Assembly: GCA_001574975.1 (NCBI GenBank)
Contig: KQ965944.1
Coordinates: 1 to 10,876, forward strand
Source: Gonapodya prolifera JEL478
Lineage: Eukaryota; Monoblepharomycota; Monoblepharidomycetes; Monoblepharidales; Gonapodyaceae
Direction of reading: 5' to 3'
DNA length: 10,876 nucleotides
Part shown: positions 7,717 through 10,876 of the stretch, one piece after another
How the letters are laid out: each line of letters begins with the position of its first letter
Numbering within the stretch: position 1 is the first letter of the stretch
Notes under the pieces: model-generated
The model's input: only the letters and a program-made list of their open reading frames with translations
What the model was told of the DNA's origin: nothing
The model's database searches: none
Translations under genes and position numbers: made by a program

Positions 7717-9812
7717 ATGGTGCGCCGTAAGCGAGCGCCGCCATGGAGAGGGAAGAGTGGAGGCGCGGCGATCTCGGCTGTGCTTAGGAATGGGATGGAT
7801 GGTGGTGCGGTGGATGGGACGATGGACGGGCGGGAGAGTGCGAGGGAGGAGTGCCCGTGTGTTTCGGAGTGTATGGAAGTGGATGTAGGCGGGGCGGATG
7901 GGCAGAATGTGAGAGACAACAGGTTTTGACCGTGGTGGGAGAGGAAATGCTGACGAAACTCCGCTCTCTCCCCGGACGGAAATCACAACGGAGCAGTACT
8001 GCGTGACGTCCCAAACGTGCGCTAATGCCGTTTTCGCCGGGGATGACACCCCCATTGTCGCCTGCAGTCCTGACGTGAGTGACTTGGCTTGCACTTTGCC
8101 CTTACACTCCCTCACTCCACCCCCTTCTGGAAACCCAGTCTACTCTCGCACTACGTAAGCGACAGATCGTGGGTGCACCGGTGCCGGCAACACTCGCATC
8201 GTATTCGCTTCCATCTTCGATTCCGACTGCACCAACTCTGTCCATCCCCGCCTCCCAAACGGCGTCGGGGCTCGGTCAGGTTACCCTCGTCGCACCCTCG
8301 GCAACTAGTGCACCCTCCCTAACCTCCGCGCCCTCTGCCTCCTCCTCCTCCTCCGCCCGACCCACAAACACCGTCCCAGTCTCAATCGTTTCCGGCACAT
8401 CCTTCCGCCTCAACCTCAACACCGATCCCGCAACACCACTCACTTCAACTTCTGCCGCCGCCGCACAAGCGTCCGACCAGACTGCGTCAGCCGTCGGTGT
8501 CGTCGTGGCTATTGTCGGCGTGGCGGTGATTCTCGGAATGGCAACTATAGTCTGGATCAAACGGAAGCGCAACGACACCGCCGAAGTTGGTGGAGGAGGT
8601 GGTGGTGGTGGTCGTGCACCAATCAGTATCGAAGTATCCCGAGGACCAAGTGGAGGCGTCGGCGGCGCCAGCCGGTCACGCTCCCGCGGCCGCGAGAGGG
8701 AGACCTTCCTCACTGCCGCAGCCAAGAAGAACGACCTCATGGACCTCACCGTCAATAACACCGTCGCACGGAAAGGGCCGCCCACATTCATCATTGGGAA
8801 AGTTGGTGGCGACCGCACCAGACCCACACCGCAACCCGTACCCTTTCCCCCGGAACTACTCGCCAACCCGCCGCCGCTCCAAACGACGGGACGGTACCCT
8901 GTACCCCCGAACCCGAACGACCCTCTGCGTGGTGGTGGAGGGATCGCGCACAACCCTGCAGCAGGTGGACGTGGAGGCGGACAAGTCGTCAACCGCACCG
9001 TCCGCGCAAACTCCAACCATGGTCAACCACCCGATCCTGGAATGCGAATGGCGCCGCCACCACCAGGTGCGGTACCCTCGCCCCAATTCACCGACATGGC
9101 GCAACGCCGCCGCTCAACATCCCGGCCACCTCAACCGTACGCGTCTCGCCCGCAGGACCCTTCGTTCCCCAACGCACCCCCACCTCCACCGCAAAAGGAT
9201 ATGCCACTCAGCACCGTGCAGGGCCGAGGTTCATCCCGATCTGGTTACCCCTCTGGGTCCGGCTCAGGCTCGTCTGCACCCCCTCAACTCCGCCGTACCT
9301 CCCCGCCAATGCCTCCCGCAGACGGCCAGTACCGCCCCTCCCCGGCACCCACCGACCCTCGTCGCCCACCTCCCGGCGCCGTACGCGGACCGAACCCTTA
9401 CCCTTCCAATGCACCACCCCGGGCCCCCACGTCTCCCCCGATGCAGCTGCAGACGAGGAGTGACCGGGATCGGGATCGACCGCCTGGTCAGGGGCAGGGT
9501 GGGCAGCAGGCGTACCGTCAGGGTAGTCAACGGGATCGGGAAAAAGATCGGGAGAGGAGGTCGCCCAACTCCCCTCCTGGCGAAACTTCTTCTTCCCGAC
9601 CCGTCCCCACTCGCAATGCCAGTCGGGGGGCACTAAGCTCTCCGGCCGCACAGAACGCTCGACCCCCTCTCCCACCAACGGATGTCGCACAGGACGGATT
9701 CGATGTGCGTGGGCCTCCAGAGAGTGTCGGCCCGTCGACCACTCCGTCACAGGCAAGGTCTTCGTCTCGGAGTCGAGGGGAGCAGGGAAGCTGGGGCGGG
9801 TCGGCAGGTTAG
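7717..9812 (+). CDS. Single-pass membrane protein paralogue: six-Cys ectodomain, mucin-like stalk, proline-rich tail, no SH3
   Basis: Exons 7717-7908, 7997-8074 and 8139-9812 give 647 residues. Introns 7909-7996 (GTGAGA) and 8075-8138 (GTGAGT) are phase 0 and sit at the same places relative to the cysteines as in the upstream gene. Cysteines 46, 48, 52, 66, 72 and 87 repeat its spacing; the second exons align without gaps over 23 residues (8 identical). An RKR site (96-98) follows the module, then a Ser/Thr/Ala/Pro-rich stalk. Residues 208-230 form a membrane helix followed by KRKR and a Gly run. The tail is Pro/Arg/Ser/Gln-rich, with SH3-ligand-type motifs (RTSPPMP; PPPPQK) and DVRGPP near the end. 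It stops at TAG 9810-9812 with no SH3 domain. The start is uncertain: from 7717 no signal peptide is visible, and an upstream exon (7585-7676) may supply one. Same strand and intron sites show it is a tandem duplicate. Confidence 0.65.
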
Positions 9813-10032
9813 TAATAGTGCCGTGGTCTGCCAGTGCGCCGGGTGCTTCGGGTGGATGAATGGTGGTGTGGTGCGATACAGTTTAGAGTTGGAAGGGTGG
9901 GCGGCCGGTCCGCGCAGTGGAACTTTTCATTATAATCGTGAAACTGTCATCGCGGTACAGTTGTTGTTATTCATGATACCTCGGCGATTATTTGTGAAAT
10001 GCCTTGATACAATTTTCATTCAATTGATAGCG
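9813..10032 (+). other. 3' flank of the second paralogue
   Basis: No coding sequence is recognised; in particular, I find no missing SH3 domain in any + frame here. GC richness drops towards 9930. This is probably the 3' untranslated region, ending near the AATAAA at 10033. Confidence 0.4.
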
Positions 10033-10038
10033 AATAAA
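10033..10038 (+). terminator. Possible polyadenylation signal AATAAA
   Basis: An exact AATAAA lies about 220 bases after the stop of the second paralogue and just before the hAT-like repeats. It is the first exact copy downstream of that gene. Confidence 0.3.
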
Positions 10039-10046
10039 GCTATGAG

Positions 10047-10065
10047 TGAGCGAGTTACTCGCTCA
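10047..10065. repeat. Perfect short inverted repeat
   Basis: TGAGCGAGT, one base, then ACTCGCTCA: nine-base arms that pair exactly. It sits at the outer edge of the CAACTCG cluster and may mark one end of the hAT element or be a separate hairpin. Confidence 0.55.
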
Positions 10066-10073
10066 TTTTGGGG

Positions 10074-10180
10074 CAACTCGCAACTCGACTTGTTCACCGA
10101 GTACCCAACTCGCAACTCGACTCGCTGGGTCACGAGTCAACTTGCAACTCGCAAGTTGACTCGCGAGTTGACTCGCGAAA
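10074..10180. repeat. CAACTCG subterminal repeat cluster with 13-base hairpin
   Basis: CAACTCG occurs at 10074, 10081, 10106, 10113 and 10145, with an inverted copy CGAGTTG at 10164-10170 and related ACTCG words between. Within it, arms CGAGTCAACTTGC (10133-10145) and GCAAGTTGACTCG (10151-10163) form a perfect 13-base inverted repeat with a five-base loop. Clusters of short repeats near the ends are the binding sites of hAT transposases in known elements such as Ac. The position just beyond the 3' end of the transposase fragment fits that role. Confidence 0.6.
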
Positions 10181-10196
10181 ATCGCAGTATATTCTT

Positions 10197-10202
10197 TTTA
10201 TT
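10197..10202 (-). terminator. Possible polyadenylation signal for the hAT transposase
   Basis: An exact AATAAA on the minus strand, about 25 bases beyond the TAA (10228-10230) of the transposase fragment, suits a native 3' end of that gene. Confidence 0.35.
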
Positions 10203-10227
10203 ATTGAAACAATAAATTAATATAATT

Positions 10228-10604
10228 TTACACTTCTCTACACATTAGCGCTCGGTATTCTTGTTTCCACTTTTTCAATAACATAAGATTCCTAATCATT
10301 ACAGGCCCAAAGGACGCCCGTTTGTCCCCAATTATGTCCCGTCCTGCAGAAAACACCCGCTCCGACTCCGCTGATGTTCCCGGAATCCCGAAAAAGTCCC
10401 TGGCCATCCGTTGTAGTCCCGGGAGGTCTGTTCTGGACTTCCAGTAAGCCAGAACGTCCACCCGACGTCCTTGACGTGGCTCCCGCAGATATCTATCCAG
10501 TTCCCCGATGTTGTTCTCGTCGTCTCCGAAAAAATCCCAATCGTATCCGCCGTCCATTGCAGAATCCTCCTGAGTCCTGTCCTTAATGACATTTGCGTAG
10601 CGAG
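10228..10604 (-). pseudogene. hAT transposase, C-terminal dimerisation fragment
   Basis: The minus strand encodes the C-terminal dimerisation region of a hAT-superfamily transposase: ELDRYLREP, then DVLAYWKSRTDLPGL, then MARDFFGIPGTSAESERVF and a terminal LMLLKKW segment, ending at TAA 10228-10230. In the family this block packs against the catalytic core and is needed for oligomerisation. The catalytic RNase-H-like core and the zinc-finger N-terminus are missing. At about 10605 the coding homology gives way to GGGTCGGG repeats, through which the frame merely happens to stay open. The element is therefore internally deleted or interrupted by another insertion, and cannot move itself. Confidence 0.85.
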
Positions 10605-10740
10605 TAGTGTTGCAGACGGGTCGGGTCGGGTCGGGCCAGGCACCTTTCGGGTCGGCCCGACTCGGGTCAGAGAACTTTCGGGCCAACCTCGGGTCGGGCC
10701 AAGGCCCGACCCGAGGTTCGTAGGGTCGACCCAAAGTGGG
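10605..10740. repeat. GGGTCGGG-type repeat tract with 16-base hairpin, probable hAT terminal region
   Basis: The tract starts TAGTGTTGCAGACGGG and continues with tandem CGGGT units in both orientations. Arms AACCTCGGGTCGGGCC (10685-10700) and GGCCCGACCCGAGGTT (10703-10718) pair perfectly around a two-base loop. GGGTCGGG-rich ends are a feature I associate with hAT-like elements in eukaryotic genomes. The tract is either the 5' end of the same deleted element or a second non-autonomous element inserted in the transposase gene. No eight-base target duplication was found for the second option. Confidence 0.5.
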
Positions 10741-10876
10741 TTACCAGTTTGATAGTTCATATTTTCTTCCTAACACTGTTTTCATTATCAGATTAATGTA
10801 AACCACAAAAGAGGATTATATTATAATTGATAAGTACTGGATATCAATTGTAGTAGGCACACCACCGAACCCCTCC
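10741..10876. other. AT-rich flank, nothing recognised
   Basis: AT-rich sequence without an open frame of note, RNA gene or clear repeat. Confidence 0.4.

Noticed and set aside
7465-8115. 216-codon minus-strand open frame between and over the paralogues
   Set aside because: It is antisense to exons 1 and 2 of the second gene, and no homology or start signal is seen.
8276-9016. 246-codon minus-strand open frame
   Set aside because: It lies wholly antisense to exon 3 of the second paralogue and mirrors its Ser/Pro codons. No domain is seen.
8587-9636. 349-codon + frame overlapping the second paralogue
   Set aside because: It is an alternative frame in GC-rich low-complexity sequence, made of Arg/His/Pro runs and starting inside the Gly run. 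The other frame carries the membrane helix and conserved splice junctions.
9682-10215. 177-codon + frame over the end of the second paralogue
   Set aside because: It starts within the coding exon in another frame and runs through the 3' flank and hAT repeats.
10332-10760. 142-codon minus frame overlapping the hAT fragment
   Set aside because: It is another frame of the same region; the dimerisation motifs are in the frame ending at 10228.

Overview
The window is eukaryotic and fungal. Its genes are split by short GT-AG introns (59 to 178 bases), it holds a chromodomain Ty3/gypsy retrotransposon remnant and a hAT transposon remnant, and it carries ankyrin repeats and a Fus1-like membrane protein with a C-terminal SH3 domain. 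I lean towards an early-diverging, zoospore-type fungus because of the ankyrin style and the surface-protein architecture. That placement is a guess; a basidiomycete is not excluded.

Layout. Bases 1-1261 are the broken 3' end of a Ty3/gypsy pol gene (integrase plus chromodomain, two nonsense codons), followed by a probable 3' LTR. Bases 1500-2750 are AT-richer and hold no gene I recognise, but the minus strand contains an open, apparently spliced ORF with a canonical 59-base intron. Bases 3071-4045 are a decayed ankyrin-repeat gene with two in-frame TGA codons.

From about 4600 to 9812 the sequence turns GC-rich and holds the main content: two tandem, same-strand, three-exon paralogues. Each encodes a six-cysteine module, a Ser/Thr/Ala/Pro-rich stalk, one transmembrane helix followed by Lys-Arg-Lys-Arg, and a long proline/glycine/arginine-rich cytosolic tail. 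Both introns lie at the same two phase-0 positions relative to the cysteines. The upstream copy (4594-7130) has a clear signal peptide and ends in an SH3 domain. The downstream copy (7717-9812) ends before any SH3 domain, and its signal peptide may lie on an extra upstream exon.

From 10047 to about 10740 lies a hAT transposon remnant. It has repeat-rich ends with several perfect hairpins around a minus-strand C-terminal (dimerisation) piece of a transposase.

The gene pair looks like a cell-surface sensor or adhesion module. One copy carries an SH3 domain and the other carries SH3-binding-type proline motifs, so the two products could pair in the membrane. That partnership is inference, not shown by the sequence.
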